Below, one piece after another: positions 54,714 to 64,000 of a stretch of DNA of 64,000 nucleotides (positions within the stretch are counted from its first letter, which is position 1; each line of letters starts with the position of its first letter). The stretch is taken from contig NZ_LMJT01000001.1 of assembly GCF_001429395.1 (NCBI RefSeq), forward strand, positions 127,335 to 191,334, in the 5' to 3' direction. Origin of the DNA: Allobosea sp. Root381. Lineage in GTDB: Bacteria; Pseudomonadota; Alphaproteobacteria; Rhizobiales; Beijerinckiaceae. Made by a program: the position numbers and the translations under genes. The notes beneath the pieces were generated by a model that was not told where the DNA came from, did no database searches, and was given only the letters and a program-made list of their open reading frames with translations.

Positions 54714-56107
54714 GAGGTTGTCTTTTCGGTGCTCAGGGCCTGCAGGATGCGCGCCCAGGAGCGTTGGCCTTTGTGGAAGGAGGAGAGGTCGTATTTCTCG
54801 TTCGGCGAATGGACGCGGTCGTCGTCGAGCCCGAAGCCGACGAGCAGCGTGTCCATGCCGAGCAGGCGCTTGAAGTCGCCGACGACCGGTACCGAACCGC
54901 CGGAACCGATGGTCACGGCCTTGCGGCCCCATTCCTCGGTGAGCGCCGCCCGCGCCTTGGCCAGCGCCGGGGAATCCTCCGGCACCGCGATGGCGGGCGA
55001 AGCGCCGTGCGCGGTGAATTCGACGCTGACATCGGCCGGCAGGCGCTCGCGCACGAAGGCCTGGAAGCTGGCCGCGATCTTGTCGGGATCCTGCTTTCCG
55101 ACCAGCCGGAAGGAGATCTTCGCTGAAGCCTTGCCGGCGATCACCGTCTTGGTGCCCTCGCCGATATAGCCGCCCCAGATGCCGTTGACGTCGCAGGTCG
55201 GGCGCGACTGGATCTGCTCGATCAGCATGCGGTCCTTCTCGCCGACCGAATGCCGCAAGCCGATCTGGCCGAGAAATTCCTCCTCGGTCAGGCCGAGATC
55301 GGCCCAGTCCGCCTTCTGCTGGTTGGTCGGCTCCTCGACGCCCTCATAGAAACCCGGCAGCGTGATGCGGCCGGTGTCGTCGTGCAGGGCGGCCACGATC
55401 TTCGACAGCACATGGATCGGATTGGCGGCGGCGCCGCCGAACAGGCCCGAATGCAGGTCGCGGTCGGCACAGGTGATCGTGAGCTCCTGATAGACCATGC
55501 CACGCAGCGAAGCGGTGATTGCCGGCGTTTCGCGATCCCACATGCCGGTGTCGCAGACCAGGGCGAAATCGGCGCGCAGCTCCTCGGCATTCTCGCGGAC
55601 GAAGGCCGGCAGGCTGACCGAACCCGATTCCTCCTCGCCCTCGACCATGATGGTGATACCGATCGGCAGTTCGCCGGTTTCGGCGAGCGTCGCCCGGATC
55701 GCCTCGACGAAGGTCATGACCTGGCCCTTGTCGTCGCAGGCGCCGCGGCCGGTGATCACCTTACGCCCGGGCTCGATCTCCTTGACCGACGGTTTGAACG
55801 GGTCGCTGTCCCAGAGATGCAGCGGGTCGACCGGTTGCACGTCGTAATGGCCGTAGAACAGCACATGCGGCGCGCCGGGCTTCGGCCGATGCGCCAGCAC
55901 GATCGGGTGGCCGGGCGTCTCGCGCAGCGAAGCCTCGAAGCCGAGCGATTCGAGGTCCGCCCGCAGCCATTCCGCCGCGCGACGGCTGTCTGCCGCAAAG
56001 GCCGAATCGGTCGAGATCGACGGGATCTCGATCCAGGAGGACAGCCTGGTCAGCGAATCATCGAGACCGGCATCGAGGCGGGAAAGGATCGCGGGCAGCT
56101 TGGACAT
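54710..56107 (-). CDS. M20-family metallopeptidase (dipeptidase)
   Basis: A 465-residue zinc peptidase starting [20 protein letters not shown] (ATG 56107). Metal and catalytic segments are [52 protein letters not shown] and [13 protein letters not shown]. The lid domain for dimerisation is [20 protein letters not shown]. It probably cleaves dipeptides or related amides in the cytoplasm. It is translationally coupled to the LOG gene. Confidence 0.92.
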   Translation of the reverse strand: MSKLPAILSRLDAGLDDSLTRLSSWIEIPSISTDSAFAADSRRAAEWLRADLESLGFEASLRETPGHPIVLAHRPKPGAPHVLFYGHYDVQPVDPLHLWDSDPFKPSVKEIEPGRKVITGRGACDDKGQVMTFVEAIRATLAETGELPIGITIMVEGEEESGSVSLPAFVRENAEELRADFALVCDTGMWDRETPAITASLRGMVYQELTITCADRDLHSGLFGGAAANPIHVLSKIVAALHDDTGRITLPGFYEGVEEPTNQQKADWADLGLTEEEFLGQIGLRHSVGEKDRMLIEQIQSRPTCDVNGIWGGYIGEGTKTVIAGKASAKISFRLVGKQDPDKIAASFQAFVRERLPADVSVEFTAHGASPAIAVPEDSPALAKARAALTEEWGRKAVTIGSGGSVPVVGDFKRLLGMDTLLVGFGLDDDRVHSPNEKYDLSSFHKGQRSWARILQALSTEKTTS

Positions 56108-56184
56108 GGCACTCGACGGGCTGGGCTCCCGCATCAGCGGCGAGCCATTTCAGGTCGTGCCATCATGACAAGGCTTGGCGTCCG

Positions 56185-56210
56185 CGTCAGCCCTTCGATC
56201 GGGCATGACG
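56185..56210. repeat. Short hairpin between M20 peptidase and ATPase genes
   Basis: CGTCAGCCC pairs with GGGC-A-TGACG with a one-base bulge and a 7-base loop. It lies 20 bases past the stop of the HerA-like gene, so it may terminate that gene or be one of the palindromic repeats of this genome. Confidence 0.4.
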
Positions 56211-56229
56211 CTTGCGCGCCGGCCTGCGC

Positions 56230-57768
56230 TCAGCGCTTGCCGCCGCCCATCATCGAGCCCAGCACGCCGCGCAGGATCGCGCTGCCGACCTGCCGGCCGA
56301 TCGTCGTGGCGGCAGAGCGTGCGGCCGAGGTCAGGACCTTTTCGGCCATGCTTTGCGGCATGCGGCCGCCGCGGCTGCCCGGCCCGGTCTTGGGGCGCTC
56401 GGTCTGGCCGCCGAGCCAGCCACCGATCGTGTCGAGGATGCCGCCCCCACCGGTGGTCGAGGCCTCGACAGGCTCGCCCTCCGGCGCAAGGTTCTTGCGG
56501 CTCGCCAGCACCTCATAGGCCGACTCGCGGTCGACCATGGTGTCGTACTTGCCCTTGAACCCCGACTCGGCCAGCGCCTGCTGCCGGACCTGGAGCGAGC
56601 AGGGGCCGACCTGCGCCATGGGCGGCGCGATCAGCGAACGTTCGACCACTTCCGGCGAGCCCTTGCCCTCCAGCATCGAAACCAGCGCTTCGCCGACGGC
56701 GAGCTGCATGATCGCCTCGGCCGTATTGATCTTGGGGTTCTGGCGGAAGGTCTCGGCGGCGGCCTTGACCGCCTTCTGGTCGCGCGGCGTGAAGGCGCGC
56801 AACGCATGCTGGACGCGGTTGCCGAGCTGGGCCAGCACCGTATCGGGAATGTCGAGCGGATTCTGCGTCACGAAATAGACGCCGACGCCCTTCGAGCGGA
56901 TCAGGCGCACGACCTGCTCGACCGCAGTCAGCAGCGCCTTGGGCGCGCCGTTGAACAGCAGATGCGCCTCGTCGAAGAAGAAGACGAGCTTCGGCTTGTC
57001 GAGGTCGCCGACCTCCGGCAGCTGCTCGAACAGCTCAGAGAGCAGCCAGAGCAGGAAGGTCGCGTAGAGGCGCGGATTGGCCATCAGCTTGTCGGCGGCC
57101 ATGATGTTGACGATGCCGCGGCCATAGCGGTCCCTCTTCATGAGGTCGGCGATGTCGAGCGCCGGTTCGCCGAAGAAGATGTCGCCCCTCTGGTTCTCCA
57201 GCACGAGCAGGGCGCGCTGAATCGTGCCGACGGTCTGCGACGTGACGTTGCCGTATTGCGTCGTCAGTTCCTTCGCGTTCTCGGCGATGAAGGCCAGGAT
57301 CGCGCGCAGATCCTTCAGATCGAGCAGTAGCAGCTTCTGCTCGTCGGCGATGCGGAAGGCGATGTTGAGCACGCCCTCCTGCGTCTCGTTGAGATCGAGC
57401 AGGCGGGCGAGCAGCAGCGGGCCCATCTCGGAGATGGTGGCGCGGACCGGGTGGCCCTGCTCGCCGAACACGTCCCAGAAGACGGTCGTGAACTGGTCGG
57501 GCTCGTATTTGACGCCGATCTCCTCGGCGCGCTTGACGAAGGGCGGCTTGGAATCGCCGGGCGCGGCGATCCCTGAGAGATCGCCCTTGATATCCGCGGC
57601 GAAGACCGGAACGCCGGCGCGGGCGAAACCTTCCGCCAGCACCTGGAGGGTCACCGTCTTGCCGGTGCCGGTCGCTCCCGTCACCAGGCCGTGGCGGTTG
57701 GCGAGCTTGAGGAGGAGACGTTCCTCCTTCCAGCTCTTGCCGATCAGAATCGTGCCGTCATCCGCCAT
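56230..57768 (-). CDS. HerA-like/DUF853 P-loop ATPase (YjgR type)
   Basis: A 512-residue ATPase starting MADDGTILIGKSWKEERLLL. Walker A is GATGTGKTVTLQVLAEGFAR (about 29-48), Walker B is KLVFFFDEAHLLFNGAP, and an Arg-finger-like segment is VYFVTQNPLDIPDTVLAQLG. The family is related to HerA/FtsK pumping ATPases, but YjgR's own role is unknown. The C-terminal ~90 residues are Gly/Pro-rich and less conserved. Confidence 0.88.
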   Translation of the reverse strand: MADDGTILIGKSWKEERLLLKLANRHGLVTGATGTGKTVTLQVLAEGFARAGVPVFAADIKGDLSGIAAPGDSKPPFVKRAEEIGVKYEPDQFTTVFWDVFGEQGHPVRATISEMGPLLLARLLDLNETQEGVLNIAFRIADEQKLLLLDLKDLRAILAFIAENAKELTTQYGNVTSQTVGTIQRALLVLENQRGDIFFGEPALDIADLMKRDRYGRGIVNIMAADKLMANPRLYATFLLWLLSELFEQLPEVGDLDKPKLVFFFDEAHLLFNGAPKALLTAVEQVVRLIRSKGVGVYFVTQNPLDIPDTVLAQLGNRVQHALRAFTPRDQKAVKAAAETFRQNPKINTAEAIMQLAVGEALVSMLEGKGSPEVVERSLIAPPMAQVGPCSLQVRQQALAESGFKGKYDTMVDRESAYEVLASRKNLAPEGEPVEASTTGGGGILDTIGGWLGGQTERPKTGPGSRGGRMPQSMAEKVLTSAARSAATTIGRQVGSAILRGVLGSMMGGGKR

Positions 57769-57924
57769 GAGCCTGCCTGTTGTGCTATCGATGGGTCAGG
57801 GCAAGGGTGTAGCGAAACGCGCCGGCCGGCGGAAGCCCGGACGCCGCACGCGATCGCCACTTGATCGAACCGTTGATATGTGAACTATCGCTCGCGGCAT
57901 ATCGCAACCGACAGGACCGACACC

Positions 57925-58311
57925 ATGGATGAACTGATCGCCCGCGTCATCGCGGCCTCCGGCCTCAGCGAGGAGCTTGCCCGCAAGGCGGTCGGGATCA
58001 TTCTCGCCTTCCTGCAGAAGGAGGGCCCGGCGACCGAGATTTCCGAGCTGATGACGGCGCTGCCCGGCGCGCAGGAACTCGCGGCGACCGAGGGCGGCGC
58101 CAAGGGCGGCATGATGGGCATGGTCGGTGGCCTGATGGGCAGCAATGGCGGCGTCATGGCGCTCGGCGGCCAGTTGATGGGCGCAGGCCTTTCGATGGGC
58201 CAGATCCAGTCGGTCTCGAAGGAGATGTTCGCGGTCGGCCGCGAGAAGGCAGGCGAGGACGCGATGGGCGCGATCGTCGGCGCCATCCCGGGGCTCGGTC
58301 AGTTCATCTGA
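57925..58311 (+). CDS. Small Gly/Met-rich conserved protein (DUF2267/DUF2780-like)
   Basis: A 128-residue protein. The N-terminal helical half is MDELIARVIAASGLSEELAR / KAVGIILAFLQKEGPATEIS; a Gly/Met-rich middle follows (GGMMGMVGGLMGSNGGVMAL), then an amphipathic helix and GAIPGLGQFI at the end. The start ATG 57925 is preferred to a TTG 15 codons upstream. No enzymatic motif is seen. A perfect intrinsic terminator follows. Confidence 0.75.
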   Translation: MDELIARVIAASGLSEELARKAVGIILAFLQKEGPATEISELMTALPGAQELAATEGGAKGGMMGMVGGLMGSNGGVMALGGQLMGAGLSMGQIQSVSKEMFAVGREKAGEDAMGAIVGAIPGLGQFI

Positions 58312-58340
58312 GCGCGACCTCGCAGGCGCTGCAAGCCTCG

Positions 58341-58370
58341 AAGCCGCCCCGACGGGCGGCTTTTTCCTTT
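58341..58370 (+). terminator. Intrinsic terminator
   Basis: AAGCCGCCC and GGGCGGCTT make a perfect 9-bp stem with a 4-base loop, followed by TTTTTCCTTTT. It lies 29 bases after the preceding gene on the plus strand. Confidence 0.95.
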
Positions 58371-58448
58371 TGGCGACGCGACTGCCATCGCGATGACGCT
58401 GTTGCCGTGCAGGATGCAGCGAGAATTGCTCGACAAGGAGACCCTGCC

Positions 58449-58727
58449 ATGCCGATCCGCTCCCTCGCGCTCCCCGGCGCGATCCTGCTCACCGCCGGCC
58501 TGACGTCGATGGCGGGCGCTCAGGATTCGCGTGGCAAATGCTCGTCGGAAGCTGCCGCCAGCCTGATCAACAAAGCCCTGCTGCCGATGGAGGAGCTCAA
58601 GCGGATGACCGGCGCGGGCATCGTCCGCCAGATCGCGCCGGGCGATCCGGTCACGATGGACTTCAACGAGAGGCGTCTCTCGATCGAGGTCGCGGATGGC
58701 AAGATCCTGCGCGCGACCTGCGGATGA
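58449..58727 (+). CDS. Secreted I78-family peptidase inhibitor
   Basis: A 92-residue protein. The signal peptide (1-24, MPIRSLALPGAILLTAGLTS) ends near AGAQD. The mature part has PGDPVTMDFNERRLSIEVAD and GKILRATCG, the I78 (potato-inhibitor-like) signature. A probable disulphide links CSSEAA and the C-terminal Cys. It may shield the periplasm from serine proteases; whether it acts on any protease in this window is unknown. ATG 58449 has GACAAGGAGA upstream. Confidence 0.85.
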   Translation: MPIRSLALPGAILLTAGLTSMAGAQDSRGKCSSEAAASLINKALLPMEELKRMTGAGIVRQIAPGDPVTMDFNERRLSIEVADGKILRATCG

Positions 58728-58742
58728 GGCGTTCATCGGACG

Positions 58743-59516
58743 CTACTGCGCCAGAAAGCCCCCGTCGACGGCGAGGATATGCCCGGTGACCATGCCCGCG
58801 GCCGGGCTCGCCAGATAGAGGATCGCGTTGGCAATGTCATCGGTCGAGGCCAGGCGGCCCATCGGTGTCATGCGCCGGACCTCGGCCATCAGCGTCTCGT
58901 TGGCCTTCAGCGCCGCGATGAACTCGGTATCGACCCAGGTTGGCGCGACCGCGTTGACGCGTACCCCCTGCCCCGCCCATTCGACCGCGAGCGCCCGCGT
59001 CAGGTTCACCACGGCGCCCTTGCTCGCCTGGTAGGAGATGTTCGGATAGAGCCCTCCGCCCGAGAGCCCCATGATCGAGGCGAGATTGACGATCGCGCCC
59101 GAACCCTGCGCCGTCATCAGCCGCCCGGCAGCGCGTGCGCAAAGGAAGCTGCCGGTCAGGTTCACGTCGATGACGCGCTGCCAATCGGCAAGCGAGAGCT
59201 CGGTCGTAGGGTGGCGGATCGCCATGCCGGCATTGTTGACGAGAATGTCGAGCCGGCCCTGAGCCGCCACGATCTCAGCGAAGCCAGCATCGACCTGCGC
59301 CTCGTCGGCGACGTCGAGCGCGCGGGCTGAAGCCGCTTCGCCGATCGCCGCAGCGGCGGCCTGCGCGTCGTCGGAATCACGGTCGAGCAGCACGACCCGC
59401 GCCCCCATGGTGACGAAAAGTTCCGCGGTCCGGCGCCCGATGCCGCGGGCGGCGCCCGTGACGGCAGCGACCTGCCCGTCCAGCCTGAAAGGAGTTCCCG
59501 TCGCGCTATTCGTCAT
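58743..59516 (-). CDS. SDR-family NAD(P)-dependent oxidoreductase
   Basis: A 257-residue short-chain dehydrogenase. The cofactor motif is VTGAARGIGRRTAELF, the NNAG motif is LVNNAGMAIR, and the catalytic residues are Ser in NLASIMGLSGG and Tyr-x3-Lys in ISYQASKGAVVN. The end AVDGGFLAQ is typical of classical SDRs. Substrate unknown. It is divergent from mutA with about 200 bases between them. Confidence 0.92.
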   Translation of the reverse strand: MTNSATGTPFRLDGQVAAVTGAARGIGRRTAELFVTMGARVVLLDRDSDDAQAAAAAIGEAASARALDVADEAQVDAGFAEIVAAQGRLDILVNNAGMAIRHPTTELSLADWQRVIDVNLTGSFLCARAAGRLMTAQGSGAIVNLASIMGLSGGGLYPNISYQASKGAVVNLTRALAVEWAGQGVRVNAVAPTWVDTEFIAALKANETLMAEVRRMTPMGRLASTDDIANAILYLASPAAGMVTGHILAVDGGFLAQ

Positions 59517-59721
59517 CGCCGCCCCTTCGAATTTTTATCTGTTCGCCGCGAACTCCTGCATACAAAGCCGGGGCTACCGGCGGCAACCCAATGGCGCTCG
59601 GGAGTACCTGCCGGCGTTAGCGCACGCCGGCTTGGACAAACTAGGCATGGCGGTGCGCGGCTGCGCGTGGCAATCAGCATGTCGCGGTCGTAACGGGGAC
59701 ATAAGAGGAGCGTCAGCGCGC

Positions 59722-61701
59722 ATGGGTTCCGCATCGACATCCGAGCTTCCCTATCTCGACGCCTTCGCGGCGCCCACGCAAGAGGTGTGGCGCGCAGCGG
59801 TCGACAAGGTGCTGAAGGGCGCGGATTTCGAGAAGCGCCTTGTCGGCCGCACCGCGGACGGCATCCGGATAGAGCCGCTCTATGCCGCAGCGACGCCTAC
59901 CCAGCGCCCCCGACGCGCTGAGGCCGGCCGCTGGCATGTGGCGGCCCGCCTGGATCATCCGGACCCGGCGGAAGCGCAGAAACTCGCCCTCGCCGATCTC
60001 GAAGGTGGTGCGGATTCGCTGACCTTGAGCTTGTCCGGCGCGCGCGCCGCTCGCGGCTACGGCCTCGTCGCCGACGATGTCGCGGCGCTCGACACCGCAC
60101 TCGATGGTGTGATGCTCGATCTGATCCGGCTGCGGCTCGATCCCGCGCCCCAGGGCCGCGTCAACGCGCTCCTGCTGGCAGCCCTGGTCGAGAAGCGCGG
60201 GTTTTCGCCCGACGGCCTCTCGGTCGATTTCGGCCTGGACCCGATCGGCCTGCTCGCCACGAGCGGCAGCTTCGCCGCGGGTTGGCCGGAGATCGGTCGC
60301 AGGCTCGCCGAGACGATCCGGGTGCTGAAGGCGCGTGGCTTCGCCGGGCCTTTCATCAGCGCCGATTCCCGGCCCTATCACGAGGCCGGCGCCAGCGAGG
60401 CGCAGGAACTCGGCGCGATGCTGGCGACGGCCATCGCCTATCTGCGCGCGCTGGAAGCCAACGGGCTTTCGCTGGAGGATGCGCGGGACGCGATCTCGTT
60501 CACGCTCGTCGCCGATACCGACGAATTCCTGACCGTCGCGAAGTTCCGGGCGGCGCGGCTGCTGTGGGAGCGCATCCAGGCGGTTTGCGGACTTTCGCCG
60601 AAGCCGATGGTGCTGCATGCCGAAACGGCCTGGCGTTCGCTGACCCGGCGCGACCCTCACGTCAATCTCCTGCGCGGCACGATCGCGGCCTTCTCGGCCG
60701 GCGTCGGCGGCGCGGATTCGCTGAGCGTTCAGCCTTTCACCGCGGCGCTAGGCCTGCCCGACGGCTTTGCCCGGCGCATCGCACGGAACACCGAACTGGT
60801 CCTGCTGGAAGAGGCCAATCTCTGGCGCGTCGCCGATCCGGCCGCCGGCGCCGGCAGCTTCGAGGCGCTGACGCTGGCGCTTTGTGAACGGGCCTGGACC
60901 GCGCTGCAAGAGCTGGAGGGCCGGTCGCGCGACGGCATGCCCGGCATCGTCGCGGCCCTCGTGCACGGCACGCTGCAGGCCGAGTTGACGAAGCAGCGCG
61001 GCGCGCGCGCCAAAGCAGTCGCCACGCGCCGAGAGCCGATCACAGGCACGAGCGAATTCCCGCACCTCGCGGAAGCCAAGGTCTCGGTCCTCGACGTCGC
61101 GCAGCCTCCGCGCCGGCGGCCGACGCAGCCTCTGCGCAAGGCGTCGGAACAGGATCAGGCCGGCCTCATCGGCGAGCTTGCGGCCGGCGCATCGCGCGAT
61201 GTCGCGCTGAGCGCCGCGGAGGACGACCTGCGCGCCGCGCCTCTGCCCTCGGCACGGCTGGCCGAGCCTTTCGAGGCCTTGCGCGACAAGGCCGACGCCG
61301 CCACTGAGCGGCCGATCGTCTTCCTGGCGACGCTGGGCCCGATCGCCGATTTCACCGCTCGCGCCGCCTTCGCCCGCAACCTGTTCGAGGCCGGCGGCTT
61401 GGCCGCGCCAAGCGGGAACGGCTTCGCCACGAATGGCGCCACCGATCTCGACGCGCTCATCGCCGCTTTCCGAGATTCAGGCGCGAAGCTCGCCTGCCTG
61501 TGCGGCTCGGATGCGGCCTATGCCGAAGAAGGCCCGGCCGCAACCGAGTCGCTCGCCAAAGCCGGCGCGACGGTCTGGCTCGCCGGACACCCGGGCGAGA
61601 GCGAGGCTGCGCTGAACAAGGCGGGCGTTTCGTCGTTCATCTACATGGGTTGCGATGTGGTCGAGACGCTCGAGCGTGCTCAGGCCATCGTGATCGCCTG
61701 A
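59722..61701 (+). CDS. mutA: Methylmalonyl-CoA mutase small (beta) subunit
   Basis: A 659-residue protein homologous to the large subunit but without a complete active site. It starts [20 protein letters not shown], and the TIM-barrel region holds [20 protein letters not shown]. The C-terminal B12-like domain (about 520-655) lacks the Asp-x-His-x2-Gly cobalamin motif, as is normal for small subunits. AGAGGAG lies 11 bases before ATG 59722. Together with MutB it interconverts methylmalonyl-CoA and succinyl-CoA in propionate metabolism. Confidence 0.92.
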   Translation: MGSASTSELPYLDAFAAPTQEVWRAAVDKVLKGADFEKRLVGRTADGIRIEPLYAAATPTQRPRRAEAGRWHVAARLDHPDPAEAQKLALADLEGGADSLTLSLSGARAARGYGLVADDVAALDTALDGVMLDLIRLRLDPAPQGRVNALLLAALVEKRGFSPDGLSVDFGLDPIGLLATSGSFAAGWPEIGRRLAETIRVLKARGFAGPFISADSRPYHEAGASEAQELGAMLATAIAYLRALEANGLSLEDARDAISFTLVADTDEFLTVAKFRAARLLWERIQAVCGLSPKPMVLHAETAWRSLTRRDPHVNLLRGTIAAFSAGVGGADSLSVQPFTAALGLPDGFARRIARNTELVLLEEANLWRVADPAAGAGSFEALTLALCERAWTALQELEGRSRDGMPGIVAALVHGTLQAELTKQRGARAKAVATRREPITGTSEFPHLAEAKVSVLDVAQPPRRRPTQPLRKASEQDQAGLIGELAAGASRDVALSAAEDDLRAAPLPSARLAEPFEALRDKADAATERPIVFLATLGPIADFTARAAFARNLFEAGGLAAPSGNGFATNGATDLDALIAAFRDSGAKLACLCGSDAAYAEEGPAATESLAKAGATVWLAGHPGESEAALNKAGVSSFIYMGCDVVETLERAQAIVIA

Positions 61702-61714
61702 CCGGAGACCTGCC

Positions 61715-62539
61715 TTGACCGCCATCGCCCTCACCATCGCCGGCTCGGATTCCAGCGGCGGCGCCGGCATCCAGGCCGATCTGAAGACCTTCGCTGCACA
61801 TCAGGTCTATGGCGCCAGCGTCATCGTCGCGCTGACTGCGCAGAACACGATGGGTGTCAGCGCCATCCATGCCGTGCCGCGCGACTTCGTCGCCAAGCAG
61901 ATGGACGCCGTCTTCGAGGATCTCGATGTCGGCGCGGTCAAGATCGGCATGCTCGCGACCGCCGAACTGATCGAGACGGTCGCCGCCGGTCTCAGGAAGC
62001 ATGGCGCCAAGAACATCGTGCTCGACCCGGTGATGATCGCCGCCTCGGGCGCAAGGCTTCTGGAGGCCGATGCGGTCGAGGCGATCCGCACGCATCTCTT
62101 CCCGCTGGCGACGCTGATCACCCCGAACCTGCCGGAAGCAGCCGCCCTGCTCGGCACCAGCGTCGCCGAGACCGAACAGGCCGTGGACGAGCAGGCCGAG
62201 AAGTTGGCGGCGCTCGGTGCCGCCAATGTCCTGGTCAAAGGCGGGCATGGCGGCGGCGATGTCAGCAGCGACCTGCTGTTGCTCGCGGGCGGCGCCCGGC
62301 AGCGGTTCAACGCGCCACGGCTCGAAACCCGCAACACCCATGGCACCGGCTGCACCCTGTCCTCGGCCATCGCCGCGGGGCTGGCCCAGGGGCTCGCACT
62401 GCCGGAAGCGGTGGGCCACGCCAAGACCTATATCTCGGCTGCCATCGCCGCGGCGGATCAGGTTGCCATTGGCCACGGTCACGGCCCGGTGCATCATTTC
62501 CACCATTGGTGGGACAGGATCGACGGGAGCAAGCCATGA
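61715..62539 (+). CDS. thiD: Hydroxymethylpyrimidine/phosphomethylpyrimidine kinase
   Basis: A 274-residue kinase of thiamine synthesis. It starts at TTG 61715 with GGAG 7 bases before it, giving [20 protein letters not shown], the classic ThiD opening. The anion-hole and catalytic Cys is in [37 protein letters not shown] and [15 protein letters not shown] are typical. The gene is placed between mutA and mutB and overlaps mutB by 4 bases (ATGA). Confidence 0.94.
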   Translation: MTAIALTIAGSDSSGGAGIQADLKTFAAHQVYGASVIVALTAQNTMGVSAIHAVPRDFVAKQMDAVFEDLDVGAVKIGMLATAELIETVAAGLRKHGAKNIVLDPVMIAASGARLLEADAVEAIRTHLFPLATLITPNLPEAAALLGTSVAETEQAVDEQAEKLAALGAANVLVKGGHGGGDVSSDLLLLAGGARQRFNAPRLETRNTHGTGCTLSSAIAAGLAQGLALPEAVGHAKTYISAAIAAADQVAIGHGHGPVHHFHHWWDRIDGSKP

Positions 62540-64000
62540 CTGCGATCCCGGATTTCACGAAACTCTCCTTCGCCGCGGGGCATGCCGCGCCGCCCGCAAC
62601 CGTCCCGGCCGGCGATGACTGGCAGACGCCGGAGGGCATCCCGGTGAAGGCCGCATATGGCCCTGCGGATCGCGAGGGCCTGCCCTTCGTCGATACGCTG
62701 CCGGGCATCGCGCCCCATCTGCGCGGTCCCTACCCGACGATGTATGTCAACCAGCCCTGGACGATCCGGCAATATGCCGGCTTCTCCACGGCGGAGGATT
62801 CGAACGCCTTCTACCGACGCAACCTCGCGGCCGGACAGAAGGGCCTGTCGGTCGCCTTCGATCTCGCCACCCATCGCGGCTATGACTCCGACCATCCGCG
62901 CGTCGGCGGCGATGTCGGCATGGCCGGCGTCGCGATCGATTCGATCTACGACATGCGCACGCTGTTCTCGGGCATCCCGCTCGACCAGATGAGCGTGTCG
63001 ATGACGATGAACGGCGCCGTCCTGCCGGTGCTGGCGCTCTACATCGTCGCGGCAGAAGAACAGGGCGTGCCGGCGGCGAAGCTCTCGGGGACCATCCAGA
63101 ACGACATCCTCAAGGAGTTCATGGTCCGCAACACCTACATCTACCCGCCCTCGCCCTCGATGCGGATCATCGGCGACATCTTCTCCTACACCTCGGCGAA
63201 CATGCCGAAGTTCAACTCGATCTCGATCTCCGGCTATCACATGCAGGAGGCCGGAGCGACGCAGGACCTCGAGCTCGGCTACACGCTGGCCGACGGCGTC
63301 GAATACATCCGCGCCGGGCAGCGGGCCGGCCTCGGAGTCGATGTCTTTGCGCCGCGGCTGTCGTTCTTCTGGGCCATCGGCATGAATTTCTTCATGGAGG
63401 TGGCGAAGCTGCGCGCCGGCCGGCTGATCTGGGCCAAGCTGGTCAAGGATTTCGGCGCGACCAACGAGAAATCGCTGCCGCTGCGCACTCATTGTCAGAC
63501 CTCCGGCTGGTCGCTGACGGCGCAGGATGTGTTCAACAACGTGCCGCGCACCATGATCGAGGCGATGGCGGCGACGCAGGGACACACCCAGTCGCTGCAC
63601 ACCAACGCGCTCGACGAGGCGCTCGCCTTGCCGACCGATTTTTCCGCCCGCATCGCCCGCAACACGCAGATCCTGCTGCAGCAGGAAAGCGGCACGACCC
63701 GGATCATCGATCCCTGGGGCGGCTCGTATTATGTCGAGCGGCTGACCGCGGAGCTGGCCAAGAAGGCCTGGGGCCATATCCAGGAGGTCGAGGCGCTCGG
63801 CGGCATGGCCAAGGCGATCGAGGCCGGCATCCCGAAGCTTCGGATCGAAGAGGCCGCCGCCAAGACGCAGGCGCGCATCGACGCCGGCCAGCAGGCGATC
63901 ATCGGCGTCAACGCCTTCAAGCCCGACAACGAAGCCTCGATCGACGTCCTCAAGGTCGACAACGCCTCGGTCCGCGCCCAGCAGCTCGACAAGCTGAAGC
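62536..64000 (+). CDS. mutB: Methylmalonyl-CoA mutase large (alpha) subunit, 5' part
   Basis: The first 488 residues are present; the gene runs off the right edge. The start [20 protein letters not shown] overlaps thiD. The substrate-binding TIM barrel carries [39 protein letters not shown] and [20 protein letters not shown]. The segment [20 protein letters not shown] is the usual late-barrel block. The B12-binding domain lies beyond the window. It is the catalytic partner of MutA. Confidence 0.96.
   Translation, partial: MTAIPDFTKLSFAAGHAAPPATVPAGDDWQTPEGIPVKAAYGPADREGLPFVDTLPGIAPHLRGPYPTMYVNQPWTIRQYAGFSTAEDSNAFYRRNLAAGQKGLSVAFDLATHRGYDSDHPRVGGDVGMAGVAIDSIYDMRTLFSGIPLDQMSVSMTMNGAVLPVLALYIVAAEEQGVPAAKLSGTIQNDILKEFMVRNTYIYPPSPSMRIIGDIFSYTSANMPKFNSISISGYHMQEAGATQDLELGYTLADGVEYIRAGQRAGLGVDVFAPRLSFFWAIGMNFFMEVAKLRAGRLIWAKLVKDFGATNEKSLPLRTHCQTSGWSLTAQDVFNNVPRTMIEAMAATQGHTQSLHTNALDEALALPTDFSARIARNTQILLQQESGTTRIIDPWGGSYYVERLTAELAKKAWGHIQEVEALGGMAKAIEAGIPKLRIEEAAAKTQARIDAGQQAIIGVNAFKPDNEASIDVLKVDNASVRAQQLDKLK

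Overview
This is a high-GC, gene-dense chromosomal window. Gene content and order point to an alphaproteobacterium of the Hyphomicrobiales (Rhizobiales), possibly Bosea-like: an RcGTA-type gene transfer agent cluster, ccmI-E-F-H next to degP, a two-component pair and glnE, a FeuPQ-like pair, and a fused urease gamma/beta gene. The taxonomic call is inference from synteny and protein style. No rRNA, tRNA, CRISPR array or insertion sequence was recognised.

Layout. 1-1308: the 3' end of a type II NADH dehydrogenase and a topoisomerase IB. 1373-7622: a four-gene ABC importer (minus strand) divergent from a GntR/FCD regulator and uxuA, with a perfect palindromic operator candidate between them; this looks like a hexuronate or aldonate uptake and breakdown locus. 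7650-7730: a long inverted repeat. 7748-15444: a complete urease locus on the minus strand, ureD-(acidic protein)-ureAB fusion-ureC-(small protein)-(orphan binding protein)-(ABM monooxygenase)-ureE-ureF-ureG. UreE has an extreme histidine tail. 15568-17173: a VapBC toxin-antitoxin pair overlapping a PfkB-family kinase, with a palindrome over the vapB leader. 17205-22197: glyoxalase I, an unusual CDF metal exporter with three C-terminal repeats, and aminopeptidase N. 22402-38060: signalling and envelope genes, namely a PleC/PdhS-like kinase, glnE, an OmpR-type two-component pair, degP, cytochrome c maturation genes ccmHFEI, a FeuPQ-like pair and a PepSY-like protein.

38117-53972: a gene transfer agent cluster on the minus strand running from a g1-like small terminase to the g15-like host-specificity protein, including g3.5- and g10.1-like small genes. 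It is interrupted between capsid and g6 by two plus-strand secreted trypsin-fold proteases. A sigma-70-like promoter and a leader hairpin precede g1.

54132-64000: a LOG-family protein, an M20 peptidase, a HerA-like ATPase, two small proteins, an SDR, then mutA-thiD-mutB, with mutB running off the window end.

How the parts fit: the GTA genes would package host DNA. The PleC-like kinase, which has a CtrA-box-like sequence upstream, belongs to the phosphorelay that controls GTAs in relatives, although a direct link here is only inference. The urease and hexuronate loci are self-contained nutritional modules. ccm, degP and the two sensor pairs form an envelope-maintenance block.
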